This document shows positions 18,258 to 27,249 of a DNA stretch of 64,000 bases, piece by piece (the first letter of the stretch is position 1; every line of letters begins with the position of its first letter). The DNA is taken from the NCBI RefSeq assembly GCF_003173595.1, contig NZ_QGNZ01000001.1:310001-374000 (forward strand), in the 5' to 3' direction. This DNA is from Pedobacter yonginensis. GTDB taxonomy: Bacteria > Bacteroidota > Bacteroidia > Sphingobacteriales > Sphingobacteriaceae. The position numbers and the translations under genes were made by a program. Under the pieces are notes generated by a model. That model worked only from the letters and a program-made list of their open reading frames with translations, ran no database searches and had not been told where the DNA came from.

Positions 18258-18923
18258 ATGTTTAGAAAAGTTTTAATTGCTGAAGACCACGAGATGACCA
18301 GCATATCGGTCACTAAAACCATCTCTGAGCTGGGTATAGCCGATACCCAATATACCTATTACTGCGATGATGCTATGATGTTGCTCAAAAAAGCCCAGCA
18401 GGCAGGGGCGCCCTTTGATTTGCTCATCACCGATTTATCATTCGAAGAAGATCACCGTAAGCAAAAAATAGCAGGCGGTGAAGAGCTTATCGCCCTTAGT
18501 AAATCATTTCAGCCAAACTTGAAAGTGTTGGTCTTTTCCGCGGAAAATAAATCCGCACTGGTAGATAAGCTTTTTACGGATTTTTCTATCGATGCTTACG
18601 TGAGAAAAGCCAGGCATGATGCAAAGGATCTTCGGGCAGCGATCGAGGCCATTGCTCAGGGAAAAAAGTATATGACAGCAGACTTAAAGCAGTCGGTGAA
18701 AGTTAAAAATACTTTTGAATTCAGCTCCATTGACCTGACGATTTTAAAACTCCTTTCCGCAGGAACCAAACAAAAGGATATTCCTGCTTACCTGCAGGCA
18801 AATAAGATAACTCCCTCAGGCCTTAGCAGCGTAGAAAAACGGCTCAATATCATGAAAGAAGTAATGGGCTTCTCCAAAAATGAACAGCTTATAGCCTACT
18901 GTAAAGATTACGGAATTATATAG
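18258..18923 (+). CDS. Response regulator with C-terminal HTH-like domain
   Basis: A 221-aa partner of the kinase just upstream. The receiver has E9-D10, phospho-acceptor D59 in LLITDLSF and K117 in AYVRKARHD. The C-terminal part (about 150-215) has the look of a divergent NarL/LuxR-type helix-turn-helix: SSIDLTILKLLSAGTKQKDI, then LSSVEKRLNIMKEVMG. ATG 18258 is preferred over TTG 18255. It is the obvious candidate to bind the TACGG-N4-CCGTA sites (inference). Confidence 0.87.
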   Translation: MFRKVLIAEDHEMTSISVTKTISELGIADTQYTYYCDDAMMLLKKAQQAGAPFDLLITDLSFEEDHRKQKIAGGEELIALSKSFQPNLKVLVFSAENKSALVDKLFTDFSIDAYVRKARHDAKDLRAAIEAIAQGKKYMTADLKQSVKVKNTFEFSSIDLTILKLLSAGTKQKDIPAYLQANKITPSGLSSVEKRLNIMKEVMGFSKNEQLIAYCKDYGII

Positions 18924-19144
18924 ATGCTGCATTCTTTCAAACTACTCTTTTTTTAGCTGCTAAACTAAATGGCATGGTAAGTGTCTTGAATGAGCATTTT
19001 GGCGTTGCCGATCAAGCTTTTAGCTTCCCTATTGTCCTTAAGACGTTTCACGGGCATTTTATTGGGTATAGCTAGCAAACCCGGGGACCATTCTTTCGAA
19101 CTAAATAAGGGATCAGCTTTTTTTTTTGAAAAATATTGCCGCTC

Positions 19145-19158
19145 TACGGGAAACCGTA
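19145..19158. promoter_or_regulatory. TACGG-GAAA-CCGTA palindromic operator candidate
   Basis: A perfect 5-bp inverted repeat with a GAAA spacer, 63 bp before ATG 19222, in noncoding DNA. The 11-mer GGGAAACCGTA is identical to copies at 9236, 10769 and within 18149-18164. Confidence 0.5.
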
Positions 19159-19221
19159 AGGAAAGGCCGGTAAGCCTCTCTATTTTTGGCTAATAACCAA
19201 CAAGTAAATCCTTCCTTAACC

Positions 19222-20286
19222 ATGGAACTAAAATTAAAGCTCGAACAACTGCATCAGCGGGTGAATGGTCTAAAAGATCAGATCAATACCGAGGAGGCAA
19301 CAAAGAATGCATTCGTGATGCCGTTTATCCAAATATTAGGCTACGATATTTTTAATCCTACTGAAGTTATACCGGAACACATCTGCGATATCGGTACAAA
19401 AAAGGGCGAAAAGATAGATTATGTGATTAAGAAAAACGGGGATCCGATCCTGATTTTTGAATGTAAGCACTGGAAAGAAAATGCGGATGCCCATAATTCC
19501 CAGCTCCACAGATACTACCACGTGTCGAAAGCCAGGTTTGGGGTACTGACAAATGGCACGGTTTATAACTTCTATATGGACCTGGAAAAACCCAACATCA
19601 TGGACGAAAAGCCATTTTTCTCTATCGATATCGAGGATTTAAAAGATAGCGCCATAAAGATGCTGGAAAGTTTTACCAAAAATGAATTCAGCCTGGAGAG
19701 CATATTGGATTCTGCAGAGAGCCTGAAATACATCAAAGCCATCCGTAAAGAATTCGAAAATGAAATTCTTCAGCCATCAGATGAGCTGGTAAAGCTTTTG
19801 GTGGGCCGCTTTTTTGATAAACCATTGACCGCGAACCGTATGGTGACTTTTCGCGAGTACGCAAAAAAAGCGTTGACTTTATCTATTAATGAATCCATCA
19901 GTTCCCGCTTAAAATCCGCTTTAAGCATAAATGAAGGAATTGAAAAACAGCCGGAAGTGAAAATGGTTCTGGTAGACGATAATTCAGATGCTGCAAAAAT
20001 TATAACCACCGAGGAAGAATTGGAAGCGTTTCAGATCGTAAAAGCAATTTTAAGAGAGAAAATAGCCTCTCCACGCATATCACCGAGAGATACTCAGTCC
20101 TACTTTGGTGTGCTGCTGGATGATAACAACAGAAAGCCCATCTGCAGGTTTCACTTTAACACCGCAAACAAATACTTAGAGGTGTTTCCTAACGGAAAGG
20201 ACGCAGGAGAAAAAAAGATATTAGCAAGTCTTGATGAAATCTATCATTACCGCAGTGAACTGCATCAGACTTTAGCTAATTACTGA
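19222..20286 (+). CDS. PD-(D/E)XK protein resembling the type I restriction HsdR N-terminus
   Basis: From ATG 19222 (354 aa; a TTG at 19186 would add 12 residues). The N-terminal 150 residues follow the HSDR_N_2 pattern: NAFVMPFIQILGYDIFNP, then catalytic D66 in KIDYVIK, E80 and K82 in LIFECKHW, then a QLHRYYHV and GVLTNGTVYNFY segment. No helicase or methylase domain follows. The remaining 200 residues are helical and then a small alpha/beta C-terminal domain with FHFNTANKYLEVFPNG. It stands between the two-component genes and the large operon, preceded by an operator-like palindrome. It could be the nuclease of a defence response or a regulator. Confidence 0.8.
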   Translation: MELKLKLEQLHQRVNGLKDQINTEEATKNAFVMPFIQILGYDIFNPTEVIPEHICDIGTKKGEKIDYVIKKNGDPILIFECKHWKENADAHNSQLHRYYHVSKARFGVLTNGTVYNFYMDLEKPNIMDEKPFFSIDIEDLKDSAIKMLESFTKNEFSLESILDSAESLKYIKAIRKEFENEILQPSDELVKLLVGRFFDKPLTANRMVTFREYAKKALTLSINESISSRLKSALSINEGIEKQPEVKMVLVDDNSDAAKIITTEEELEAFQIVKAILREKIASPRISPRDTQSYFGVLLDDNNRKPICRFHFNTANKYLEVFPNGKDAGEKKILASLDEIYHYRSELHQTLANY

Positions 20287-20480
20287 TCTGTGCCGGCTTA
20301 GCGTCCTGTAAAGAATAAAGGAGACCATAAATTAATACTGATCTGAAATTGCGCGCTCAACGCCCTATGAATGTGGATGACTGTTCCCTGATTCGAATTC
20401 CGAAAGGACAGTCTCCCATTCTAGTTAAGTGGATTTACTCCTGGCTAATCAATGAAAGGTTTTTAAAAAAAAATAAAGTT

Positions 20481-21746
20481 ATGAGATTATCAAAGAACTA
20501 CTTAGTTAGTTTATTTTTCGTTTTAATAATCCCCGCGGTGATTCTTTATGCCTGTGATGCCGATGGTGATAGTACCTCCGGAAATAATGGCGAGCAAGGG
20601 TGCCCGGTTGAAAATAAAACGCCGGGAACCATTGCTCAAGGGACAAACCTAAACCTTTACATAGAGACTTCAGGCAGTATGGCAGGTTTTATGGATCATA
20701 GAGGTACAGCTTTTCAAAAAGAAGTATGGGCGGTGACAGAAGCGCTCGATAGTAGGTTTTCCAACCAAATGGGTATCTATCAGATTCAGTCAAAATCTGA
20801 AAAAATAAGCCCTTTGAAACTGGATGTTTTTAGAAATAATCTGAATACCGGTCGCTTCGTTTCTGCTAAATCCACAGATATCCCGGAAATGATAGACAGC
20901 ATTTTTAACAAAGCAGGAAAAAACACGGTTTCAGTACTTATTTCGGATTTAATATTCTCTCCGGATAATGGAAATGCCGCTCAAATCATACAAATTACCA
21001 CTGACATTAAGAAGCGATTTTATAACAAAGGCGTTTCAGGGATTTTGCTTCAGCTTAGTTCTGAATTTTATAAAAAAACAAAAGTGGAGGGTAGTCCGTA
21101 TTACATCTGGATTATCGGGGATAATAATGCGGCAAACGCGGTATCGAAATTGATTAAATCCGTTTTGGAAGGCTCCGTTAATGAAGCCGGATTTGGCATT
21201 ACTTTAGCCACGCCAAACTATTCCATTCTTCCTTCCCATAGTGCTGTAAACAATGCTTCTCCACTGATATGCGATCAGGATAAAAATTATTACAGCTACA
21301 TCGAGTATGATGAGGATGAGGGAGAGGAAATAACTTTTTGGGTTGGACTAAATCTCAAAGATTTGCCTGCATACATGCGTTCGGATTCTTATTTAAAAAA
21401 CAATACCGAGCTCACCACCGATGGCGGAACAGTTAAATTGCTTGCCGTAAGCGAACCTGACGCCATTCAAAATGCGGAAGATAAACAAATCATCGCCCGC
21501 AACCAGCTCACGCATTTTCTGCAGCTACGCATTACCCAACCTGCTTCGCGCACGTCGGTTTATATTAATATTCGTAAAAGCAGACCGGATTGGATTGATG
21601 AGCTCAATCTGTTAACCGAAGATAACCTGAGGCAGAAAACTTTTGGCCTCAAAAAAATGGCAGATGGGCTGGAAAGCGCCTACTTGACCAGTCAATCAAA
21701 GCCGCTGTTTCAAAAGCCGGCATCAGTTTACATCCTTAAAAAATAA
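20481..21746 (+). CDS. vWA-like lipoprotein
   Basis: First gene of the large operon. The open frame begins at 20349, but ATG 20481 gives a canonical lipoprotein signal (LVSLFFVLIIPAVILYAC, Cys25). A von Willebrand A-like domain follows from about residue 55: strand LNLYIETSGSM carries a MIDAS-type motif with Glu in place of the first Asp (ETSGS, 62-66), and SVLISDLIFS is the second conserved strand. About 140 further residues form a C-terminal beta-rich domain. It would sit in the periplasm or on a membrane surface. Its stop is 4 bp from the next start. The vWA call is by motif, not by alignment. Confidence 0.72.
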   Translation: MRLSKNYLVSLFFVLIIPAVILYACDADGDSTSGNNGEQGCPVENKTPGTIAQGTNLNLYIETSGSMAGFMDHRGTAFQKEVWAVTEALDSRFSNQMGIYQIQSKSEKISPLKLDVFRNNLNTGRFVSAKSTDIPEMIDSIFNKAGKNTVSVLISDLIFSPDNGNAAQIIQITTDIKKRFYNKGVSGILLQLSSEFYKKTKVEGSPYYIWIIGDNNAANAVSKLIKSVLEGSVNEAGFGITLATPNYSILPSHSAVNNASPLICDQDKNYYSYIEYDEDEGEEITFWVGLNLKDLPAYMRSDSYLKNNTELTTDGGTVKLLAVSEPDAIQNAEDKQIIARNQLTHFLQLRITQPASRTSVYINIRKSRPDWIDELNLLTEDNLRQKTFGLKKMADGLESAYLTSQSKPLFQKPASVYILKK

Positions 21747-21750
21747 AAAT

Positions 21751-22200
21751 ATGTGGAAATCTTTATATGATTATCTAACGCAGCAATTCGCCGGGCTGAA
21801 GTGGTCTGCTTTTCTTGCTCAAAATAACAATAACATCACCAGGGCCGCAAAGCTCAGGGATATTTTTCGAAATGATTTGTATCCGCTCTCGGGTATGCTG
21901 GTTATTGTGTTTTCCATTCTTGTAGGCCTCACTTATTATTTTCTGATCAATAAAAAAGGCGGTGCAGGTTATGCTTTCCGGGTTAAATACTGGGTTGCGG
22001 CCTTATTGCTGAATGCATTCACGGTGACCTTTATCATGCTTTACATCAGCATGAAAATGAGCAAGCCCTTCAATACGCTACATCCATTCAAATATTGTTT
22101 GTCTTTGGCAACCACAAATTTTATCTATGCAGCGCTGCTTTTCTTCATCGTTTCAATAGTAATTAAAAGATTTTCTGTCGCCAATACCACACCTTTTTAA
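21751..22200 (+). CDS. Small three-helix membrane protein of the motor/tubulin operon
   Basis: A 149-aa integral membrane protein with hydrophobic helices at about 46-66, 81-101 and 118-138 and a 45-residue cytoplasmic-looking N-terminus (WKSLYDYLTQQFAGLKWSAF). It starts 4 bp after the lipoprotein stop and ends 12 bp before the tubulin-like start, so it is part of the operon. No known family; a membrane receptor for the tubulin-like protein is a plausible role (inference). Confidence 0.75.
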   Translation: MWKSLYDYLTQQFAGLKWSAFLAQNNNNITRAAKLRDIFRNDLYPLSGMLVIVFSILVGLTYYFLINKKGGAGYAFRVKYWVAALLLNAFTVTFIMLYISMKMSKPFNTLHPFKYCLSLATTNFIYAALLFFIVSIVIKRFSVANTTPF

Positions 22201-22212
22201 AAATCTATTTCT

Positions 22213-23667
22213 ATGCCAAGAATATTTATTTTCGGAATTGGCGGGACAGGAACCCGTGTGCTTAAATCCTTGACCATGCTATTGGCTTCTGGTGTTGATA
22301 TGCATGACTATGATGTGGTCCCGATTATTATCGATCCGCATAAAGATTTGCCTGAACTTAAGGAATGCAAAAACATGCTGCGCCTGTACTCGAAAATCCG
22401 CCGTACAATTTATAGCAATCATATTCCTGAATCCCCGAATGCGTTCTTTCGGACAAATATGCTATCCCTTTCCGAAGCCCTGCAAGGTGGAATGAAAGAA
22501 GGATTTGACTTCGATGAACGCATAGATGAAACATTCGGGGAATTCCTGTCCTACAATTCGCTAGCTAAAGAAGACAGGAACAAAGATCTTCTTGATTTGC
22601 TTTATAACGAGCAATCGCTGAACACGAAGCTTTCCGTAGGCTTCAAAGGTAACCCCAATATTGGTTCGGTGGTGCTGAACAGCTTTGAAGATACCGAGTG
22701 GTACAAAAGTTTTGAAAAAATATTCGATAAAGGTGACCGCATTTTCATAATCAGTTCCATCTTCGGTGGGACGGGTGCATCAGGTCTGCCGCTGCTCATA
22801 AAAAACCTTCGCAGAAGCAAAAATAAAGAGGTAAAAAGTGCGGCCATTGGTGCACTACCTATAATGCCTTACTTTAAACTATCTGAACCGGACGCCGACT
22901 CGGTGCACAAAGACATTGACTCCAATAATTTTATAACAAAAACAAAGGCTGCCTTAACCTATTACCAAAACCATCTAAAGGGTGTGAATGCACTGTACTA
23001 TCTTGCTGACCCCCATGAACAATCCGTGCCTTATGTAAATGATGAGGCCAGGCAAAATAACATGGCACACATCGTTGAGCTGATAGGTGCCTCTGCTATT
23101 CTTGATTTCCAACGCAGAGAGTTTCAGGACCAGGAAGAAAACCAGTATCAATATGCCCTGAAAATGGGTACCAAAGATGTTGATTTCAGAAACATAGGGG
23201 AGGAACTCAATGACCTGATAAGAACCGAACTGACCAATTATCATACTTTCAATAAAATCCACCCCAGCATCCGCGCGATGGAGAAAGCAGCAGTGAAAGA
23301 TAATGAAGGTTTTGATCGTGACTTTTTTAGGGGTAGCTTCATTCGAGACCTTGAAGAATTCAACGTGAAATATTTTCAGGAATGGTTGAAAGGCCTGGGC
23401 GAGAATGATCGTAAATTCTATCCTTTTAACCTTTCTATAGATGATGACCGGTTGCACAACCTGGTCATTGGCAGTGAAGTACCTGAACGGGGGGGGATGC
23501 TGGGCATAAGCAAAGTGACCTATGATACCTCCAACTTTATCAACCAGATGGAATCAATCAGAAAACAATATAACGCTATTCCTGCCGCTTTGAAAGCCAC
23601 AAAATATATGGTGTTGGCTGAAAATGCCATTCGTTCTGTCAATATCAATAAAATTAAAGTCAACTAA
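22213..23667 (+). CDS. Tubulin/FtsZ-like GTPase
   Basis: A 484-aa protein with the Rossmann-type nucleotide fold of the tubulin superfamily: an N-terminal glycine loop IFGIGGTGTRV (6-16) after a hydrophobic strand, and the tubulin signature IFGGTGASGLP (183-193) at the usual spacing. It is larger than FtsZ and lacks its C-terminal tail, so it is one of the divergent bacterial tubulin-like families reported near membrane-remodelling genes. It lies between a membrane protein gene and an actin-fold gene. Polymerisation is an inference from the fold. Confidence 0.82.
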   Translation: MPRIFIFGIGGTGTRVLKSLTMLLASGVDMHDYDVVPIIIDPHKDLPELKECKNMLRLYSKIRRTIYSNHIPESPNAFFRTNMLSLSEALQGGMKEGFDFDERIDETFGEFLSYNSLAKEDRNKDLLDLLYNEQSLNTKLSVGFKGNPNIGSVVLNSFEDTEWYKSFEKIFDKGDRIFIISSIFGGTGASGLPLLIKNLRRSKNKEVKSAAIGALPIMPYFKLSEPDADSVHKDIDSNNFITKTKAALTYYQNHLKGVNALYYLADPHEQSVPYVNDEARQNNMAHIVELIGASAILDFQRREFQDQEENQYQYALKMGTKDVDFRNIGEELNDLIRTELTNYHTFNKIHPSIRAMEKAAVKDNEGFDRDFFRGSFIRDLEEFNVKYFQEWLKGLGENDRKFYPFNLSIDDDRLHNLVIGSEVPERGGMLGISKVTYDTSNFINQMESIRKQYNAIPAALKATKYMVLAENAIRSVNINKIKVN

Positions 23668-23668
23668 C

Positions 23669-24913
23669 ATGAGTGTATTAAATATTTTTGACGCTTCGGG
23701 TGACCCTGAAACAGGATGGAGACATACCGAAAAATTAAATGAATCTTCCATTAGTCAGCTACGGGATAAATCCGCTAAGACCACAAATGCCCTTAATGCA
23801 GTGCCTTCCCCTTTTTCAAGGATTCATACCTTTGACACGGCATTCAAATTAGTCACCAGCGACCTGGTTGGCCAGCAGGACCGGGCGTCAGGAATTTACC
23901 GGGAATTGGTGTCGGATTGCCTGGATGCGATCGAACTGGTCTTCAATGCCAATTATCACATTTCCCAGGGCGATCAAATTGATTTTGTAAACTGGTCAAC
24001 TGCAGATCTGACCACACTACTCAATGGAACCTACGGACAGCAGGTATTAGCCAAAACGCTAACTACATTTGCCGAAGCAGATTTTATTCAGGAGCCGCTT
24101 ACCATTTCCATCGTGAAATACAGCGGACTGGTGATCGGTGGCTCTTCACCATTTACGCTGATGTTTACTTCCTCCAACCTGGATAAATCCCGTTCGCAGC
24201 GTCCTGATGAGCGCTTTAGAAGCGCAAGATATAACGCTCATTTTGATTTGGTGAATCCCTCCAGTGGTAGTTTGTATTTCAGCAAAATAATCCCGTTTTC
24301 AAAAAGGTCCGCAGAATTCAAAAATTACCTGCTCTCCATCTTCGAGCGAAACCCGGTAATGAAACGCAATAGTTCGAAAGTATTCTGGGACTATCTGGTT
24401 GCCGAAGGCGTGGGAACATTAACGCTTAAAGCAAGTCAAACCAAGCCAAATGTAGCCCTCAACGGAGGAGTCTTCCATACTGCGGGTATTGCACTGAACA
24501 GCAACTCCAACGTGCTCTCAACGGAGATCTTCAATGACCATATCGTTAGGGTGGAATACCGTATTAATGAAAATTGTTTTCATACCCCAACCTATGTGCA
24601 TGAACCGGAACGACGAAATTTTGATTTTCTTCTACCCATAAAACCCGAATTCTTTAATAAGGTCAAGCCCAGCGATATTCCCAAACACTTTCGCTATGAG
24701 ATTCTGGGTGAGCGTGTCAGGGTTATCTACGATAATGGTGAGCTGGATGTACCGAGAGTGAAAGACTTTATTCTTGGCGAAAAGACCAAAACAGAAGGCA
24801 ATATTGTAAACGTTACAACCGATATCGGAGGGAGTTTCCTCTTAGGCATTTTCCCTTTTCTAAAAGTTATCAATGCAGACGGCTCCTCGAATAATGATTA
24901 TAATGACTTTTAA
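23669..24913 (+). CDS. N-terminal part of a large actin-fold protein, ended by in-frame TAA
   Basis: A 414-aa product from ATG 23669, 1 bp after the tubulin-like stop. No domain recognised. The end of the visible product (GGSFLLGIFPFLKVIN) is immediately followed by TAA 24911-24913, and the same frame stays open without interruption into the actin-fold part (to 27238). The 76 codons after the stop are protein-like and contain no ATG. Together they would make one 1188-residue protein. I therefore read this as the N-terminal half of a nonsense-interrupted gene; separate translation of two proteins cannot be excluded. Confidence 0.75.
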   Translation: MSVLNIFDASGDPETGWRHTEKLNESSISQLRDKSAKTTNALNAVPSPFSRIHTFDTAFKLVTSDLVGQQDRASGIYRELVSDCLDAIELVFNANYHISQGDQIDFVNWSTADLTTLLNGTYGQQVLAKTLTTFAEADFIQEPLTISIVKYSGLVIGGSSPFTLMFTSSNLDKSRSQRPDERFRSARYNAHFDLVNPSSGSLYFSKIIPFSKRSAEFKNYLLSIFERNPVMKRNSSKVFWDYLVAEGVGTLTLKASQTKPNVALNGGVFHTAGIALNSNSNVLSTEIFNDHIVRVEYRINENCFHTPTYVHEPERRNFDFLLPIKPEFFNKVKPSDIPKHFRYEILGERVRVIYDNGELDVPRVKDFILGEKTKTEGNIVNVTTDIGGSFLLGIFPFLKVINADGSSNNDYNDF

Positions 24914-25141
24914 AAAATTAGCCTCGCCATTGACGGTGGTGGCAACCATGCGCAACTGAAAACTGATGCTTTTGGCCTGGGATTTTATAAAAAAGAAGGT
25001 CTGAAAGTAGAACAAATAAATGCAGAGGGGGAAATTTACAATGCGAAACGCGAGGTTCGCCGGGCCTTTGAAAGTCCCGACCCACTCGCCTCGATTTATT
25101 ACCAGGTCAATAAAACCTGTTTTGATTTTATCCAGGTTAAT

Positions 25142-27238
25142 TTGCAGCACCTCAGCGGACCGGGCGCATTGAAGGGAATAATCATTCCCAAATGGAAAGA
25201 AAAGCGAATTGGAGATAGGCAGTTTGATTTTTCTGTGGATTTCGGGACAACAAATACTTTTGTAGCCTATACCGATGACCCCAATCATTATAGTATGCCA
25301 AAACCATTTGATATCGATACCAATGAACTCCAAATGGTCATGTTCCAGCAAATTCCACCTGTTGAAGGCGGACAGGCGGTTACCTCCTCTTTCTGGAGAG
25401 AGTCCAATACCCGTGAACTTGTAAAAATGACCGTCTCCAACGAATTTATTCCCCCTATCTTTCTTCCCGGCGAACCGGGTAGTATATTTAATATGCCCTT
25501 CAGAACGGCCATATTCCAAAAGAAAAACATTTCAAGTTTTAACCTTTTCGGTGATCTGAATGTACATTTCGGTTATCAGAAAACAGAAATTGATGAGACA
25601 ACAAATGACTATCAGGAAATCGTAGCCAATCTTAAATGGAATATATCGAGCTTGAAAGATCTGGGTTCAAAGTACAGGGTAGAGAAATTTATTGAAGAGC
25701 TTTGCATGCTTTTTAAATATAAGGTGCTGCTCAATAATGGAAATCCAAAACTCACAAAGCTAAATTGGTTTATACCCCAAAGTCTTTCGGAAGCCTCCAT
25801 TGGACTTTATGAAGAAATCTGGAAAGAAAAAGTACTGAAGTTCTTAAAGGCAGAATCTGTCCCCAAACGTGTTTACGAGTCTGAAGCCCCTTATTATTTT
25901 CTGGAGCGAACAGGCAGGATTGAAAACAACGAAGCCGTATTGTCGATAGACATCGGCGGAGGTTCGACCGATGCGATGCTTTTTGTCAATAAGATTCCCA
26001 GACTGGGTACCTCCTTTAACTTTGCCGGTAATATCCTCTGGTCAAACGGTTACAACCAGCTTGAAAATGATGCCAAGGATAATGGGTTTTACCAGAAAAT
26101 AAAGGATCTGCTAAAAGAAGTTGTGGAACGAGATCAGTTTTTGGGCAAATCGATGAAAAACTATCAGAATAAATCCACAGACGAAATCATGAATTTCTGG
26201 TTGGCCAATAATGATAAAACTAAAATCACAGATTATCTGAAGGATCCCGATTTTAAGATCGTTTATCTGGTGCATTTCTGCTCCATTATTTACCACATGG
26301 CGCAGCTCCTGAAAACAAATAATTACCAGGAGCCAACCTGCCTGATTTTTAGCGGCAACGGAAGTAAGTACATTGACTTTATTGCCAACGAGCAAACCCT
26401 CGGGAAAATAACAGCTTTCATTTTCAGCAAAGTATTTACAAAGGAAATCAAACAGCCCCAAGTTATTCTGCCCTTGGAAAACCGCAAAGAGGCTACCTCA
26501 TATGGTGGCATTTTTAAGAAACAGGAACTGGATTTCAAATCCAAGTCTTACCTGGGTACTACCGCCGACTTTGAAAAAGCAAACCGAATCATCACTTACA
26601 ATGATGTAGAAAATAACATCATAGAGATTAAGCCGAGCATCCGCCAGAATATTATAAATATGCTCGACATCCTCCAGTCACTGAATGATGTCGTAAATTT
26701 TAAATCCCAGCTGAATATCGATTTCAACATCGCCTCTGTGAGAAAATTTATAGAAAACCAGCTCGACAGTAACTTTGATAAAGGCTATGGTATCCGTAAA
26801 GAGAAAATTTCTTATGATGAAAACGTTTCAGACAGTTTGTTCTTCTATCCGCTGATTGGTGTGATATTCGACCTGGGCAGATTGACCAATGAAAAACTGT
26901 CTGAATTTACTCCTACAACAACAAAGTATGCATTGGAGCCCTCGGGCAACGATGTCTTTGATATCCAGGCCCTGAGTAATGAACCTGTATTCAACAGTAT
27001 TTTTGAAATTTCCGTTCCGGTTAACAACCCAAATGAGGGCACGTTTTCACTGATCGCCGATGAGGCGCTTTATAAACGTGCCTATACTTCCCGGGAATTC
27101 GTACTCGAACCGGTTTGTGAGCTGGTTAATTTTCCTCAGGGAATTAAAATTAACATCAAACAGCACAACACAGGTCGATTGCGTAAGGATGGTAACAAAT
27201 GGATAGTCACTGAAAAATTAAAAATAGAATTTATTTAA
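25142..27238 (+). CDS. Actin/Hsp70-fold ATPase segment (frame continues from 23669)
   Basis: The frame is open from 24914; the first possible start after the TAA is TTG 25142 and the first ATG is at 25292, inside the ATPase. ASKHA motifs are clear, numbered from TTG: phosphate-1 VDFGTTNTFVAY (32-43), phosphate-2 LSIDIGGGSTDAML (267-280), and an adenosine motif IFSGNGSKYIDFI (about 410). An ATG start at 25292 would delete phosphate-1, so function needs the upstream sequence or the TTG start. It ends 11 bp before the MotA-like gene. The architecture with a long N-terminal extension plus ATPase domain is unlike DnaK, MreB or ParM. Confidence 0.82.
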   Translation: MQHLSGPGALKGIIIPKWKEKRIGDRQFDFSVDFGTTNTFVAYTDDPNHYSMPKPFDIDTNELQMVMFQQIPPVEGGQAVTSSFWRESNTRELVKMTVSNEFIPPIFLPGEPGSIFNMPFRTAIFQKKNISSFNLFGDLNVHFGYQKTEIDETTNDYQEIVANLKWNISSLKDLGSKYRVEKFIEELCMLFKYKVLLNNGNPKLTKLNWFIPQSLSEASIGLYEEIWKEKVLKFLKAESVPKRVYESEAPYYFLERTGRIENNEAVLSIDIGGGSTDAMLFVNKIPRLGTSFNFAGNILWSNGYNQLENDAKDNGFYQKIKDLLKEVVERDQFLGKSMKNYQNKSTDEIMNFWLANNDKTKITDYLKDPDFKIVYLVHFCSIIYHMAQLLKTNNYQEPTCLIFSGNGSKYIDFIANEQTLGKITAFIFSKVFTKEIKQPQVILPLENRKEATSYGGIFKKQELDFKSKSYLGTTADFEKANRIITYNDVENNIIEIKPSIRQNIINMLDILQSLNDVVNFKSQLNIDFNIASVRKFIENQLDSNFDKGYGIRKEKISYDENVSDSLFFYPLIGVIFDLGRLTNEKLSEFTPTTTKYALEPSGNDVFDIQALSNEPVFNSIFEISVPVNNPNEGTFSLIADEALYKRAYTSREFVLEPVCELVNFPQGIKINIKQHNTGRLRKDGNKWIVTEKLKIEFI

Positions 27239-27249
27239 CGCCCGCCATT

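Noticed and set aside
22975..23457. 160-aa minus-strand frame inside the tubulin-like gene
   Set aside because: Shadow of a strongly supported gene on the other strand, with no recognisable domain.
24890..24960. Programmed frameshift joining the two halves of the actin-fold protein
   Set aside because: Both halves are already in the same frame; only a stop codon separates them.
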